Shown one piece after another: positions 7,990-16,515 of a DNA stretch of 64,000 nucleotides. Every line of letters starts with the position of its first letter. Position 1 is the first letter of the stretch. The notes beneath the pieces were generated by a model. The model saw only the letters and a list, made by a program, of their open reading frames with translations. It made no database searches and was not told the origin of the DNA. The position numbers were made by a program, and so were the translations under genes. The DNA is from Nitrosomonas sp. JL21 (GTDB lineage Bacteria; Pseudomonadota; Gammaproteobacteria; Burkholderiales; Nitrosomonadaceae): contig NZ_QRCB01000018.1 in assembly GCF_009833095.1 (NCBI RefSeq), positions 1 to 64,000 of the forward strand, given 5' to 3'.

Positions 7990-8104
7990 AGCAGCCAGGC
8001 ACGCAGCTCAACCCAACGAACGCAGTAGTTTCAAGGAAACGTTGATTGATAGATTGCGTGAGCGAATCGCTTCGTTATACAGTGCTCATCTCATCGCATA
8101 ACTT
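7990..8104. repeat. IS-end-like repeat debris
   Basis: Read on the minus strand, 7994-8037 gives AAACTACTGCGTTCGTTGGG and onward, closely resembling the repeats at 55413 and 53318. The adjoining plus-strand AAGGAAACGTTGATTGATAG with TGCGTGAGCGAATCGCTTC resembles the left part of the 19107-19226 element. The segment seems to be abutted ends of old mobile elements between the MEDS and LysR genes. Confidence 0.45.
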
Positions 8105-8108
8105 ATTG

Positions 8109-9104
8109 CTATGTCTTGTTTGTTGCGTTCCGTGTACTAATCACTTCTTCGTGTGCGCCAAATTCCGAGTTTCGCTCGAAATTTGTTTGGGTTTGTTTCA
8201 GGGAACGATCCCAGTATGGGATATCTCCCACATATTCCGATAAAAAATTGATGAAAGAGCTTATCTTGATCGGTAAATGCCGGCTTGGCAGATAACAGGC
8301 ATAGATATGGCGCTCGACAGATAGATATTCCGGAAGAATCGCTTGGAGCCGGCCTTTTTGCAATTCCATCCCGATCGTATACGTCGGAAGCAGCGCAATC
8401 CCTGATCCATACAGTACCGCTTGCGCCAGCGCATCATTATCATTAATGCGGAGAGTACCTGATATCGGCACTTTGATCTTGCCTTCCGGTCCGGAAAAAC
8501 GCCAATAGCCCTGCTCTGCTGATACTGCGCAATCCAGGCAATTATGTTTCGTGAGATCTTCGGGTGTTCGAGGCGTGCCCCATTGTTGAAAGTACTGCGG
8601 TGTGGCGCACAGTATGCGGCGCACGGGTGCGAGTTTGCGCGCCACGACATTAAGGTCGGGTTCACTGGTGACGCGGATTTGAACATCGTACCCTTCTTCG
8701 ATGAGATCGCCGGGATGATCGGTAATGGTCAAATCAATTTTGATTTTCGGATAACGTGACAGAAAACAAGGGAGCGCTGGAGCAATATGGCGCGTCCCGA
8801 ACGAGCTCGGAACACTTACTTTCAGGGTTCCTCTCGGTTCCGCATGCAGGCTGTTGACTGCCCGCTCCGCATGTTCGGCTTCTTCCAGAATTCGCGTCGC
8901 ATGCCCGGAAATTGCGATGCCGGTTTCTGTCAAGCTGATATGACGCGTGCTTCTGAGAAGTAAGCGCGTGCTCAGATCTTTCTCGAGTTTAGCAACGGCC
9001 TTACTGACTGCTGCGCGTGAGATATCCATGCGGCGGGCTGCTTCGGAGAAGCTGCCCGCCTCTACTACCCGAGCGAAAATGATGAAAAGGTTCAGATCTT
9101 GCAT
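8109..9104 (-). CDS. LysR-family transcriptional regulator
   Basis: The 331-residue protein opens with a winged helix-turn-helix (LFIIFARVVEAGSFSEAARR, about 5-24, then SRAAVSKAVAKLEKDLSTRLLLR) followed by the two-lobed effector-binding domain (about 90-295), as in CrgA/DsdC-type LysR regulators. The C-terminal tail of about 30 residues after SEYVGDIPYWD is longer than usual and may come from run-on into debris at 8109. It is divergent from the small membrane-protein gene at 9435, the arrangement in which LysR proteins usually control the divergent neighbour and themselves. The effector is unknown. Confidence 0.9.
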   Translation of the reverse strand: MQDLNLFIIFARVVEAGSFSEAARRMDISRAAVSKAVAKLEKDLSTRLLLRSTRHISLTETGIAISGHATRILEEAEHAERAVNSLHAEPRGTLKVSVPSSFGTRHIAPALPCFLSRYPKIKIDLTITDHPGDLIEEGYDVQIRVTSEPDLNVVARKLAPVRRILCATPQYFQQWGTPRTPEDLTKHNCLDCAVSAEQGYWRFSGPEGKIKVPISGTLRINDNDALAQAVLYGSGIALLPTYTIGMELQKGRLQAILPEYLSVERHIYACYLPSRHLPIKISSFINFLSEYVGDIPYWDRSLKQTQTNFERNSEFGAHEEVISTRNATNKT

Positions 9105-9434
9105 GATTTAATTGTATCCAGTAAAGAAACAAAATGTTTCGGATTTTGGGACTTCTCTTAAGTATATTGTCTCGATATGATCTCATTCAAGGTGAAACGT
9201 TTAATATTATATATTTTAATTTACTAAATATGACCATTGTATTTAAATGGATAATATTAACATTTGACCTTGTGAGTGCGCTTTTGATCCATAAGGGAGA
9301 GTGGGTTGTCGATCGATCACTCTGGATTTTATTGTCAACCTGAGAGAGCGTATTGTCGATGAGGTTATTGATACCAGCATAGGCATAGTCTTTTGAGGGT
9401 ATCGATGATCAGATTATTCAACAAGGAGAACATC
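9105..9434. promoter_or_regulatory. Divergent control region between LysR gene and small membrane gene
   Basis: These 330 A/T-rich bases separate two divergent genes. TTGTCGATCGATCACTC, ATTGTCAACC and ATTGTCGATGAGG near 9306-9362 repeat the core TTGTC, and could hold LysR-type (T-N11-A) sites, but no single operator is certain. A 69-codon ORF inside (9134-9343) lacks an RBS and is not called. Confidence 0.35.
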
Positions 9435-9647
9435 ATGGAAATTAAGGATTTATTGAAATCGCCGCAATTGTTTGTCGTGTATGCAATCACGCTTCTTTAT
9501 ACCATCACCTTTTCATTGGCGGCCATGATCGCGCTGTCCAATGACACTGCGTCGGGGTATCTTGCAGGTATACATCAGGTGGTTGCGAAAGTTGAGATGA
9601 ATAATCTCGAACTTTCGCAGGTAGAACGAAATAACAGTTCGGGCTAG
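9435..9647 (+). CDS. Small single-span membrane protein
   Basis: The start at 9435 is set by a strong AAGGAG RBS six bases upstream, giving 70 residues rather than the 84 of the longest frame. MEIKDLLKSPQ is followed by a hydrophobic span of about 25 residues (LFVVYAITLLYTITFSLAAM) and a short polar tail with an LELSQVERNN segment. No family recognised. Its position opposite the LysR gene suggests it is that regulator's target. Confidence 0.65.
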   Translation: MEIKDLLKSPQLFVVYAITLLYTITFSLAAMIALSNDTASGYLAGIHQVVAKVEMNNLELSQVERNNSSG

Positions 9648-9890
9648 GTGTTTGAACTGCCCTCGTGTTGAATTGGTCAATCAGTCTATAGACTGCAAAA
9701 ACATCGCGAGGGCGCTGAACCAGACAGACAATCAATGTGGAGTGCATGTAAGTCATCAATGAAACAGCCGGATTCAATCAGGGTGGGCTCTGAGAACTGC
9801 TGTATTCTTTGATTCGGTTAAGCTGCGATGGCATCAGACTCAACGTATCAGTTTATAGCTGGCAAACTGTTTTATCACTCAATCTGGACT

Positions 9891-10256
9891 ATGCATCATT
9901 TAACGATCAAGCGAGTTTACGAGAAGGCGGCAAAAAACGAATACCGCATACTGGTGGATAGGCTGTGGCCCCGCGGGGTAACGAAGGAGCGTGCTGCAAT
10001 TGATCTGTGGCTGAAGGATGTCGCGCCTTCAACTGAATTACGCAAGTGGTTCGGCCACGATCCGATCAGGTTCTCTGAATTTCGCTCGCGTTATACCGAA
10101 GAGCTGACGCAAAACTCCGCGGTGACTACCGTCATCGATATTCTGGCCGAGCATGAGCAGGTGACGCTGATCTATGCAGCCAAGAGTGAGACTATCAACC
10201 ATGCCATCGTGCTGAAGGAATACCTTGAATCGATGCGTATGACCAAGAGGTCCTGA
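9891..10256 (+). CDS. DUF488 family protein (YeaO-like)
   Basis: A 121-residue protein starting MHHLTIKRVYEKA. The segment YRILVDRLWPRGVTKE, then LWLKDVAPSTELRKWFGHDP, is diagnostic of the YeaO-like branch of DUF488, small soluble proteins of unknown function. The ATG at 9891 is preferred to one 21 codons upstream because the conserved domain begins there. It stands alone, with about 240 bases before it holding nothing recognisable. Confidence 0.85.
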   Translation: MHHLTIKRVYEKAAKNEYRILVDRLWPRGVTKERAAIDLWLKDVAPSTELRKWFGHDPIRFSEFRSRYTEELTQNSAVTTVIDILAEHEQVTLIYAAKSETINHAIVLKEYLESMRMTKRS

Positions 10257-10470
10257 GGAACTACCCAGCTTGATTAAGTTGAGTATGCTGCGTTGAACAC
10301 TCATTGATCATTCATAAACTTCGCGCGTTGGTGCCGGTTTCACCTTGAATGGTTGTGGCTCATTACGTTTTCGGAGCTTACTGTAAGAAAAAGGAATCGC
10401 TACTTCACCAGCAAAAACTCAAACGATTGTCTACTATCGAATCAATGGCGTGATGTTGGGAGAAAAATTA

Positions 10471-10764
10471 ATGAGTAACTCGAGATTAATGAAGAAATTC
10501 GAGATCGTGGTTGGAACGCCGCATCTCAATCACTTAATAGAATTATTGGAAAAATCCGGCGTACGTGGATATACCATTATCAAAAACATCGGCGACCTTG
10601 AAGTGGACGATGTACGTCATCCGGATGACGTCTTCCTGGCGGAGGAAAATGTCGTTGTCATCCTCGCATGCCAAGAGGATCTGGCCCGCAGGGTCCTCAA
10701 TGAGCTTCATCCAGCCATGCGCGGCTTTGATGGCATGTGCTTGATTTCAGACTGTTATATTTGA
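10471..10764 (+). CDS. Short P-II-like regulatory protein
   Basis: The 97-residue product resembles trimeric P-II-fold signalling proteins, in the shorter SbtB/CPII-like branch: a first strand KKFEIVVGTPHLNHLIELLE, the GVRGYTIIKNIGDLEVDDV segment where the T-loop begins, and a second beta-alpha-beta unit EENVVVILACQEDLARRVLN. The loop lacks the uridylylatable Tyr context of GlnB/GlnK. The start is fixed by a GGGAG RBS eight bases before ATG 10471. Such proteins often regulate bicarbonate transporters or carboxysomes, but no transporter adjoins it here, so the partner is unknown. Confidence 0.72.
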   Translation: MSNSRLMKKFEIVVGTPHLNHLIELLEKSGVRGYTIIKNIGDLEVDDVRHPDDVFLAEENVVVILACQEDLARRVLNELHPAMRGFDGMCLISDCYI

Positions 10765-11118
10765 ACACTGCACGAAGTTTGCAGAGAAAGCCGTTCAGAA
10801 ATAAAGTACCCCGCCGCAAGCAGCGGGGTATTAACTGCACCCTCAACCTGCTGGTTTCCAACCAGCTTTCTCCCCCCAAGGAGCGGGAAATTGTACCCGC
10901 AGAGATTAAAGGGCATGCTTATGATTTGATTGATTATCGCGAGGAAACACCACAGCCTTCCGGTTGTGCTATTCAAGCTGATGTATTTAGAAGCAGCGAA
11001 TGTGCATTATCGAACACATCATTTTTTCTTTAACGGTTATGCTTTTGGGGGTGAGATTGTCACTGACGAGGTCGGGTATTACGCTTGTATCCTCTTAACC
11101 CATTCGTAAACAAGAATA
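10765..11118. other. Intergenic region with REP-like hairpin
   Basis: No gene is supported. The main feature is TACCCCGC (10807-10814) and GCGGGGTA (10823-10830) around an 8-base loop, followed by more G/C-rich sequence to about 10900. There is no T-run, so it looks more like an extragenic palindromic repeat than a simple terminator, though it may also end the P-II-like transcript. Confidence 0.45.
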
Positions 11119-12198
11119 ATGATGCAAAAACTTGAAGAGCGAACCTTTGTGCTATTGCTCGCCATTACGTCTGTATTATTCGCTTGGCTGTTATGGCCAT
11201 TCTCCGGCGCTATTTTGTGGGGTACCGTGCTGGCGATCGTGTTTGCGCCGTTGTACCGGCGCTTGAAAGATACGCTCGTGCAGAACCCCAGTGGTGCCGC
11301 GCTAATTACCATTATTATCGTCTTCGTGATGGTGATTCTACCGCTAGCGATGATTGCCACTTCATTGATGCAGGAAGCAGCAGGTTTGTATGACATGCTG
11401 CATGCCGGAAAACTGGACTTCGGGATTTATTTTCATCAGGTGTGGGATGCCTTACCGATATGGGTTCAAAACATGATGGCGCAATCCGGATTGACCAATC
11501 TCGGGGCAGTGCAACAAAAAATAGTGGCGGGTTTGCGCCAGGGAAGCCAGTTTTTTGTGGCACAGGTTCTCAGCGTAGGTCAATTTACGTTTCATTTCAT
11601 CATTGATTTTTTCATCATGATGTATTTGTCGTTTTTCCTGCTGCGCGATGGTGACCTGCTGTTCAGGAATATCCGTCAGGCCATTCCGTTGCATGCCGAA
11701 CAGCAACGCGCCATTTTCACGAAGTTCACCACAGTCGTTCGCGCCACCGTCAAAGGTGGGATTCTCGTGGCTGCCCTTCAGGGCACGCTCGGTGGACTCA
11801 TGTTCTGGTTTCTCGACATTCATGCACCCCTGCTATGGGGAGTGCTGATGGCTTTCCTGTCGTTGTTGCCTGCAATCGGTGCTGGACTGGTGTGGTTGCC
11901 GGTGGCGATTTACTTACTGGCAACGGGTGTGGTATGGCAAGGTATCCTATTGATTGCTTTTGGCGCGCTGGTTATGGGATTGGTGGATAACTTGCTGCGG
12001 CCGGCCTTGGTCGGCAAAGACACTAAATTGCCTGATTATGTCGTGCTGATTTCTACGTTGGGCGGTCTTGAATTGTTCGGGTTAAACGGCCTGGTGATAG
12101 GGCCGGCGATCGCGGCCTTATTCATCGTCATTTGGGCAATCTTTTCTGATTTGCGGCAAGGCACAGACCGGAGTGTATCCGGCGATTATAATGATTAG
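11119..12198 (+). CDS. AI-2E family (PerM-type) membrane transporter
   Basis: The 359-residue protein has the layout of the AI-2E/PerM family: two early membrane spans (about 10-50), another near 65-85, a large soluble middle section, and a final block of five or so spans (about 205-345). Conserved features include FFLLRDGD near 180 and the late VVLISTLGGLELFGLNGLV segment, which is highly typical. Members include the autoinducer-2 exporter TqsA and Na+/H+ antiporters; the substrate here is not known. The start has an atypical RBS. Confidence 0.9.
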   Translation: MMQKLEERTFVLLLAITSVLFAWLLWPFSGAILWGTVLAIVFAPLYRRLKDTLVQNPSGAALITIIIVFVMVILPLAMIATSLMQEAAGLYDMLHAGKLDFGIYFHQVWDALPIWVQNMMAQSGLTNLGAVQQKIVAGLRQGSQFFVAQVLSVGQFTFHFIIDFFIMMYLSFFLLRDGDLLFRNIRQAIPLHAEQQRAIFTKFTTVVRATVKGGILVAALQGTLGGLMFWFLDIHAPLLWGVLMAFLSLLPAIGAGLVWLPVAIYLLATGVVWQGILLIAFGALVMGLVDNLLRPALVGKDTKLPDYVVLISTLGGLELFGLNGLVIGPAIAALFIVIWAIFSDLRQGTDRSVSGDYND

Positions 12199-12240
12199 TG
12201 GAAATCGGGCGTGCATGATCAGACGCTGCAAATAAAAAGC

Positions 12241-12268
12241 AGAAAGGTTACGACAATGCAACCTTTCT
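12241..12268. terminator. Hairpin between convergent genes
   Basis: AGAAAGGTT and AACCTTTCT form a perfect nine-base stem around a ten-base loop between the convergent perM-like and smbP genes. The stem is A/T-flanked but has only a weak T-run. A shared bidirectional terminator is the likeliest role. Confidence 0.55.
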
Positions 12269-12300
12269 GATCATTGGAAACATGGGTAATAGTTCTGCCA

Positions 12301-12639
12301 TCATTTTGCTATCGAGGCCTGCTTCAGATGCGTCAAAGCTTCCTGGGCAGCTTTTTTGGCCAACTCTGCTGCGCCCAATTTGCTTTCTTTGACGGCTTCA
12401 TCCAATTTTTTAATGCCTTCGTTCAGGTGGGAATCTGCAGCTTGCTCGGATTGCGCGGCCTCGGAATGCGTTTTCGCTTCTTCCATATGTTGAGCAATCA
12501 ATTTTACTTCAGTGGATTGTAATGCCTGCTCAGTATGTTTGATAGCTTCGTTCAAATGAGTTTCATCGGCGACTGCAACCGTACAGCAAAAGAATAGACC
12601 GATGAGGAAGGTAGATAATATCGAATTTTTAGTTATCAT
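12301..12639 (-). CDS. smbP: Small metal-binding protein SmbP
   Basis: The start at 12639 is fixed by GGAGCAATCT before the ATG; the longer frame is not used. The 112-residue product has a signal peptide ending VAVADE, then an all-helical mature part with histidines in heptad-like spacing: HLNEAIKHTEQALQS, AQHMEEAKTHSEAAQ, SHLNEGIKKLDEA. This is the signature of periplasmic SmbP, described from Nitrosomonas europaea, which binds several Cu2+ and other divalent ions. In ammonia oxidisers a role in copper handling or metal tolerance is proposed. It opens the metal/envelope stress cluster. Confidence 0.9.
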   Translation of the reverse strand: MITKNSILSTFLIGLFFCCTVAVADETHLNEAIKHTEQALQSTEVKLIAQHMEEAKTHSEAAQSEQAADSHLNEGIKKLDEAVKESKLGAAELAKKAAQEALTHLKQASIAK

Positions 12640-12912
12640 AGATTGCTCCATTATAATGATATGCAGTATAGGAATATAAGATAGGAATGAGTTCCAAAGG
12701 GGAATCGATGGAAGGATGAGTGATCTGTAAATCCCTCTGCCTGTTTCTCCCCACTTAAATAAGATCAACCCGATCAAAACTGGGTAACTATAGAAGATAC
12801 TTGCTTTGTAAGAATCGATCTGTTCGTTGACGAACCGACTCCACAATGGCGGGGAGAAACCATCCAGCTGTTGAGTTTTCACTGTTGAATAGCTTCTCGA
12901 GCAACAAGTGCG

Positions 12913-13227
12913 TTATTTCAAGTGCATGCTATTTTTGACGGATTTCACCCCAGCTACGCCTCGTGTAACCTCCACGGCTTTATCGATACTGGCCGCAGAA
13001 CTGACGAAACCGCTCAACTGTACCACGCCTTTAAAGGTTTCAACATTGATTTCTGCAGATTTGAGCATGGGTTCATTCAATATGGCTGCCTTTACTTTGG
13101 TAGTGATCACCGTATCATCCAAGTATTCTCCGGTTCCTTCTTTTTTTGATGTCGATCCGCAGCTCGTCAAGCTTAGCAAAGACAAAGCCAAGAAAGAAGC
13201 CAAGAATAATTTCATAATGTATCTCAT
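12913..13227 (-). CDS. BON-domain lipoprotein
   Basis: The 104-residue product begins MRYIMKLFLASFLALSLLSL and has a lipobox ending in Cys (TSCGS), so it should be an outer-membrane or periplasmic lipoprotein. One BON domain follows (about 38-104): YLDDTVITTKVKAAILNEP, then the conserved GVVQLSGFVSS and GVKSVKNSMHL. BON domains bind phospholipid and are often found in osmotic-stress proteins such as OsmY. The start at 13227 follows a strong AGGAG. The similar gene at 14020-14496 has the same YLDD-V core. Confidence 0.88.
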   Translation of the reverse strand: MRYIMKLFLASFLALSLLSLTSCGSTSKKEGTGEYLDDTVITTKVKAAILNEPMLKSAEINVETFKGVVQLSGFVSSAASIDKAVEVTRGVAGVKSVKNSMHLK

Positions 13228-13380
13228 GATTTCAGTCTCCTGTTGGTTATTATTTTTAATACTGCTGCGCACATACTGACAAAAACAAAATCCGGTTGAT
13301 TTCAATGACGGCAGCCACTAAACGAGGTTCTTCCTCAATGAATCCGTATATATTCATTCAAGAGATGTTCTAACGCACTC

Positions 13381-13728
13381 TTAATGCCCTATATTCGTCA
13401 TCTGCCTACAGGATGCAGCGCAATCTCGGCACACCTTAACACATTCGTTCATATCGCCGATTTTCTCGCAATTCGTTGCGCATGCTTCGCAAACCTCGGC
13501 GCAGACCTCGCACAACGTATGCTGATGGGTACCACTCAATAAAAAATTGGCCGATGTCTGACAGATATCTGCACAGTTCATCAGCAGCCTGAAATGATTG
13601 GCTTCCACATGCTTTCCGCCGGTCTCAAGACAATGATTCATGGCGGTTTGCAGGCATACTTGATGACAATGGTTACACGCGCTTATACAAGCCTGGATAT
13701 CGTGTTTGTCGTGGGTTGATAAATTCAT
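13381..13728 (-). CDS. Four-helix-bundle copper-binding protein (Csp-like)
   Basis: A 115-residue protein with 16 cysteines placed along helices in Cys-x3-Cys-type spacings (CISACNHCHQVC, CEVCAEVCEACATNC, CVKVCRDCAASC). This is the ferritin-like DUF326 / copper storage protein layout, in which a four-helix bundle is lined by cysteine thiolates that bind many Cu(I). There is no signal peptide, so it should be cytosolic, like Csp3. Start set by AAGGAG before ATG 13728. Ammonia oxidisers need large amounts of copper for ammonia monooxygenase, which gives this protein and SmbP a plausible shared purpose. Confidence 0.9.
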   Translation of the reverse strand: MNLSTHDKHDIQACISACNHCHQVCLQTAMNHCLETGGKHVEANHFRLLMNCADICQTSANFLLSGTHQHTLCEVCAEVCEACATNCEKIGDMNECVKVCRDCAASCRQMTNIGH

Positions 13729-14019
13729 AAAGAATTCTCCTTGACATGGGATGCTTTGGAAGTAAGTTGTCGTTTTGGTCGTGCTAAAACACAACCATTG
13801 GTTCATGCATTCTGTCCATTAAATCAATTGCCTTCTGTTCGTTAGCGTACATACAAATGATACTGATCAGCAAAAGTGATCGGGCGTTTTGTGCGATATC
13901 GCACAGAGCTTTATTCTCGCCGTTGATACCCTAGGTCCCTAAATAAATTGTGTTATCTCCCCGCAGCGGAATCGCTTTCATACGAACCGCTCATTTAAAC
14001 AATACTTCTAGGAATAACG

Positions 14020-14496
14020 ATGAAAACAATATCTATGTCCCCACTTTCTGCTTGTTCTCGGCTCATTGCGATCATAGTCAGCTTACTTTTGATAGGTGCG
14101 TTCTCGGGTTGTCAGAAAGAGGGTTCAGCTGAAAAAGCAGGGCAAAAACTGGATCGCTCGATGGAAAATGCAGAACAGAAGTTGGAGCAGATGGCCGAGA
14201 AAACCGGCAAGAAAATCGAGGAAACCAAACAAACTATTTCGGAAAAAACTGAAAGTAGCGGCCAATATCTGGATGATTCAGTCGTAACATTGAACGTAAA
14301 AACGGCGATCGTAAATGAGCCCTTGCTGAAAGTCTCGGAAATTAGCGTGACGACTGAGAATGGTGTCGTGCAATTGAACGGCACGGTGGATTCTCAACAG
14401 ATCAGTGATAAAGCGGTCGAAGTGGCGCGAGTTCAGAAAGGGGTCAAGTCGGTGCTGAATAACCTGACCATCCGAATGGTAAATTCACCTCAGTAA
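14020..14496 (+). CDS. BON-domain lipoprotein with charged coiled-coil linker
   Basis: The 158-residue protein has a signal segment and lipobox ending GAFSGC (Cys31), then a lysine/glutamate-rich helical linker (EKAGQKLDRSMENAEQKLEQ, about 37-85) that is likely coiled coil, and a BON domain (about 88-155) with YLDDSVVTLNVKTAIVNEP and GVVQLNGTVDS. The BON part is very like that of the 12913-13227 gene. It is followed after 11 bases by the DUF1207 gene, so the two are probably co-transcribed. Confidence 0.88.
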   Translation: MKTISMSPLSACSRLIAIIVSLLLIGAFSGCQKEGSAEKAGQKLDRSMENAEQKLEQMAEKTGKKIEETKQTISEKTESSGQYLDDSVVTLNVKTAIVNEPLLKVSEISVTTENGVVQLNGTVDSQQISDKAVEVARVQKGVKSVLNNLTIRMVNSPQ

Positions 14497-14507
14497 CTTA
14501 TCCTCCG

Positions 14508-15653
14508 ATGAATTTTGTACGTTCTAGTACTGTTGCCGGCGTCACCTTTTTTTATATGTCGTTGGCCCAGGCGGCACCACCCAGTGATGCGTATATCGCC
14601 GGTTATGCAACCAGTATGCTTAAGTACCGCTTGCAACTCGATGTGCCGGCGCTCAGCGTCGAAAATGGAATTATCATTTTACCGCGAGATAGTATCGATG
14701 CTGCCGATCAAGCCAGAGTGGTGCGCTTATTAGCGGAAATCCCCGGCGTCAATCAGGTCGAGCTGGCTGATAAAGTCTCTGCAGATGTTCCCGTTGCCAC
14801 AGCTCCTTCGCAACCTATCCAGCAATCCGCCCAGAAAACGGTTGCCATTACGACGACACAACCGACTTTGATGCCGACCGGCCTTTTACCCAGCGGGCAT
14901 TTATTCAAACCGTTGCTGGCTGATCCGCGCTGGGCGCATTTCTCAGCTTCATACCGGCATTTTTTCAATGACAACTTTGAAGGCAGAAATATCGGTTCTG
15001 TCAGTTTTGGCGAAACGATCCCTTTTTATCGGGGAAATGTGGGGCAGTCGTTAGTGCAATGGGAAACAGGACTCCAGGCGGCAGTATTCAGCGATTTTAA
15101 CTTAGGCGCTTCCTCAACGGATCTGGTCAATACCGATTTTATCGCATCGGTGTATTCCAGCGTGCGTGCCAAGCAGTTTTCTGCATTTGCGCGTATTTTT
15201 CACCAGAGTTCGCATCTCGGGGATGAATTTTTACTGCGGAGGGTGAATTCCGCGTTTGAGCGCATCAATCTGAGTTATGAAGGTGCCGATCTGCGATTGT
15301 CGTACGAATTCCCATATGGCCTGCGTTTATATGCAGGAGGGGGTGGTTTGTTTCATAAAGAACCATCGTCACTGAAAGTCTGGATGACGCAATATGGCGT
15401 TGAGTTTCGCAGTCCTTGGCGTTTGAATGCTGCGCCGCTGCGTCCCATCATCGCCGTCGATCTGAAGAATTTTCAAGAAAATAACTGGAACACGGATGTT
15501 TCGGCGCGGGCCGGTGTGGAGTTCGATAATTTACAAGTGCTCGGCCGGAAATTGCAAATTTTGTTGGAGTATTTCAATGGTAATTCGCCCAGTGGGCAAT
15601 TCCTAAGGAACAATGTCGAGTATTTTGGCGTGGGAGCCCATTATCATTTCTAG
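14508..15653 (+). CDS. Exported DUF1207 family protein with BON-like N-terminal part
   Basis: A 381-residue exported protein: signal peptide to about residue 23 (AQAAPPSDA), a short domain with BON-like pattern (YRLQLDVPALSVENGIIILP, AEIPGVNQVELADKV), a Pro/Thr/Gln-rich linker, then a beta-rich DUF1207 domain from about 125 (HLFKPLLADPRWAHFSASYR). DUF1207 proteins are predicted outer-membrane beta structures of unknown function; the ending YFGVGAHYHF, with a terminal aromatic, fits outer-membrane insertion. Directly downstream of the BON lipoprotein gene. Confidence 0.8.
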   Translation: MNFVRSSTVAGVTFFYMSLAQAAPPSDAYIAGYATSMLKYRLQLDVPALSVENGIIILPRDSIDAADQARVVRLLAEIPGVNQVELADKVSADVPVATAPSQPIQQSAQKTVAITTTQPTLMPTGLLPSGHLFKPLLADPRWAHFSASYRHFFNDNFEGRNIGSVSFGETIPFYRGNVGQSLVQWETGLQAAVFSDFNLGASSTDLVNTDFIASVYSSVRAKQFSAFARIFHQSSHLGDEFLLRRVNSAFERINLSYEGADLRLSYEFPYGLRLYAGGGGLFHKEPSSLKVWMTQYGVEFRSPWRLNAAPLRPIIAVDLKNFQENNWNTDVSARAGVEFDNLQVLGRKLQILLEYFNGNSPSGQFLRNNVEYFGVGAHYHF

Positions 15654-15870
15654 GATGACCCTGAAAATGCTCATGTGCAGAGAATCAACGCGAAATCAGG
15701 TATAGGAGTCCCCGGATATTGCAAGCCGTTTATGATGCATTTCCACATGAATCGCCCATTGCTGAATTCAAAGTCACGCACTGTTGAGCTATGTGCGTTA
15801 GCAGACAGAGCCTGTCATCGCAACGCGATATTCTGTTTCCATCCTTTAATATCTCAAAAAGGAGTTCCGA

Positions 15871-16053
15871 ATGAATATGTTAAAGTTTCTGCTCGTGGCA
15901 TTGGCTGTTTCTGCAATGACTGGCTGCATCTCCTTTGGTTCTGATACGCCCGGACCGCAAGGCCCTCCCGGTCCTCCCGGCGCTAGCGAAAAAGTCATCG
16001 TCGTTCCGGAAGATAAGATGAACGATAAAAAAGTCATCGTGGTACCGAAATAA
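15871..16053 (+). CDS. Very small lipoprotein with collagen-like segment
   Basis: A 60-residue protein preceded by an AAAAGGAG RBS. Signal and lipobox MTGC give a lipid-modified Cys19. The mature part carries GPQGPPGPPGAS, a run of Gly-x-y triplets, then two copies of KVIVVPE/K separated by DKMNDK. Four collagen triplets are too few to form a stable triple helix alone, so the segment may be a flexible spacer. Close to the next small lipoprotein gene (15 bases), probably one transcript. Confidence 0.7.
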   Translation: MNMLKFLLVALAVSAMTGCISFGSDTPGPQGPPGPPGASEKVIVVPEDKMNDKKVIVVPK

Positions 16054-16068
16054 CTGCAGGAGTCTCAC

Positions 16069-16287
16069 ATGAAAAAATACTTATTTTCGCTGCTCATCAT
16101 GGCATGTTTGATGTTGCCGGCGTGCAGTCAGAATCAGACCGCGACAGAGAAAATCATCGATAATGCCAATGATGCGCTCGATCGCCGTCCGAATGAAAAA
16201 TTGCGCGATGCCGCAGAAGATGCCAGTGATGGCGTTAAGGGGGCTGGCAAAAATATTAAAGAAGCCATCAAGGATGCTACCAATTAA
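16069..16287 (+). CDS. Small lipoprotein, YtxH/entericidin-like
   Basis: A 72-residue protein with signal peptide and lipobox LPAC (Cys19), an AGGAG RBS, and an alternating charged helical mature part (IIDNANDALDRRPNEKLRDA, then KGAGKNIKEAIKDATN). The layout resembles entericidin-like and other small stress lipoproteins. Function not known; it probably shares a transcript with the collagen-like lipoprotein just upstream. Confidence 0.7.
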   Translation: MKKYLFSLLIMACLMLPACSQNQTATEKIIDNANDALDRRPNEKLRDAAEDASDGVKGAGKNIKEAIKDATN

Positions 16288-16515
16288 CCCTATTTAAACG
16301 ACATGAGGCAGTCTTCTCAGGCCGATTGCCTCTGTCCGCTGTTTCTTCCTCTCCTTCCTGCATTCCCACTGCAAGTCGTTTTAAGTTCCCAGTTCTGCTA
16401 AGCTAACTTCGTTATTGAGAAGCAGTGGTCTGTCTGATGCTATTCTCAGTGCTATATTCATCGTTGATTTCCAACGCCATCACCCCAATGAGAGTCCGAA
16501 AATTTCATTTAAGCA

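Noticed and set aside
9134..9343. A 69-codon ORF in the LysR divergent region
   Set aside because: No RBS, and the hydrophobic composition simply reflects A/T-rich DNA.
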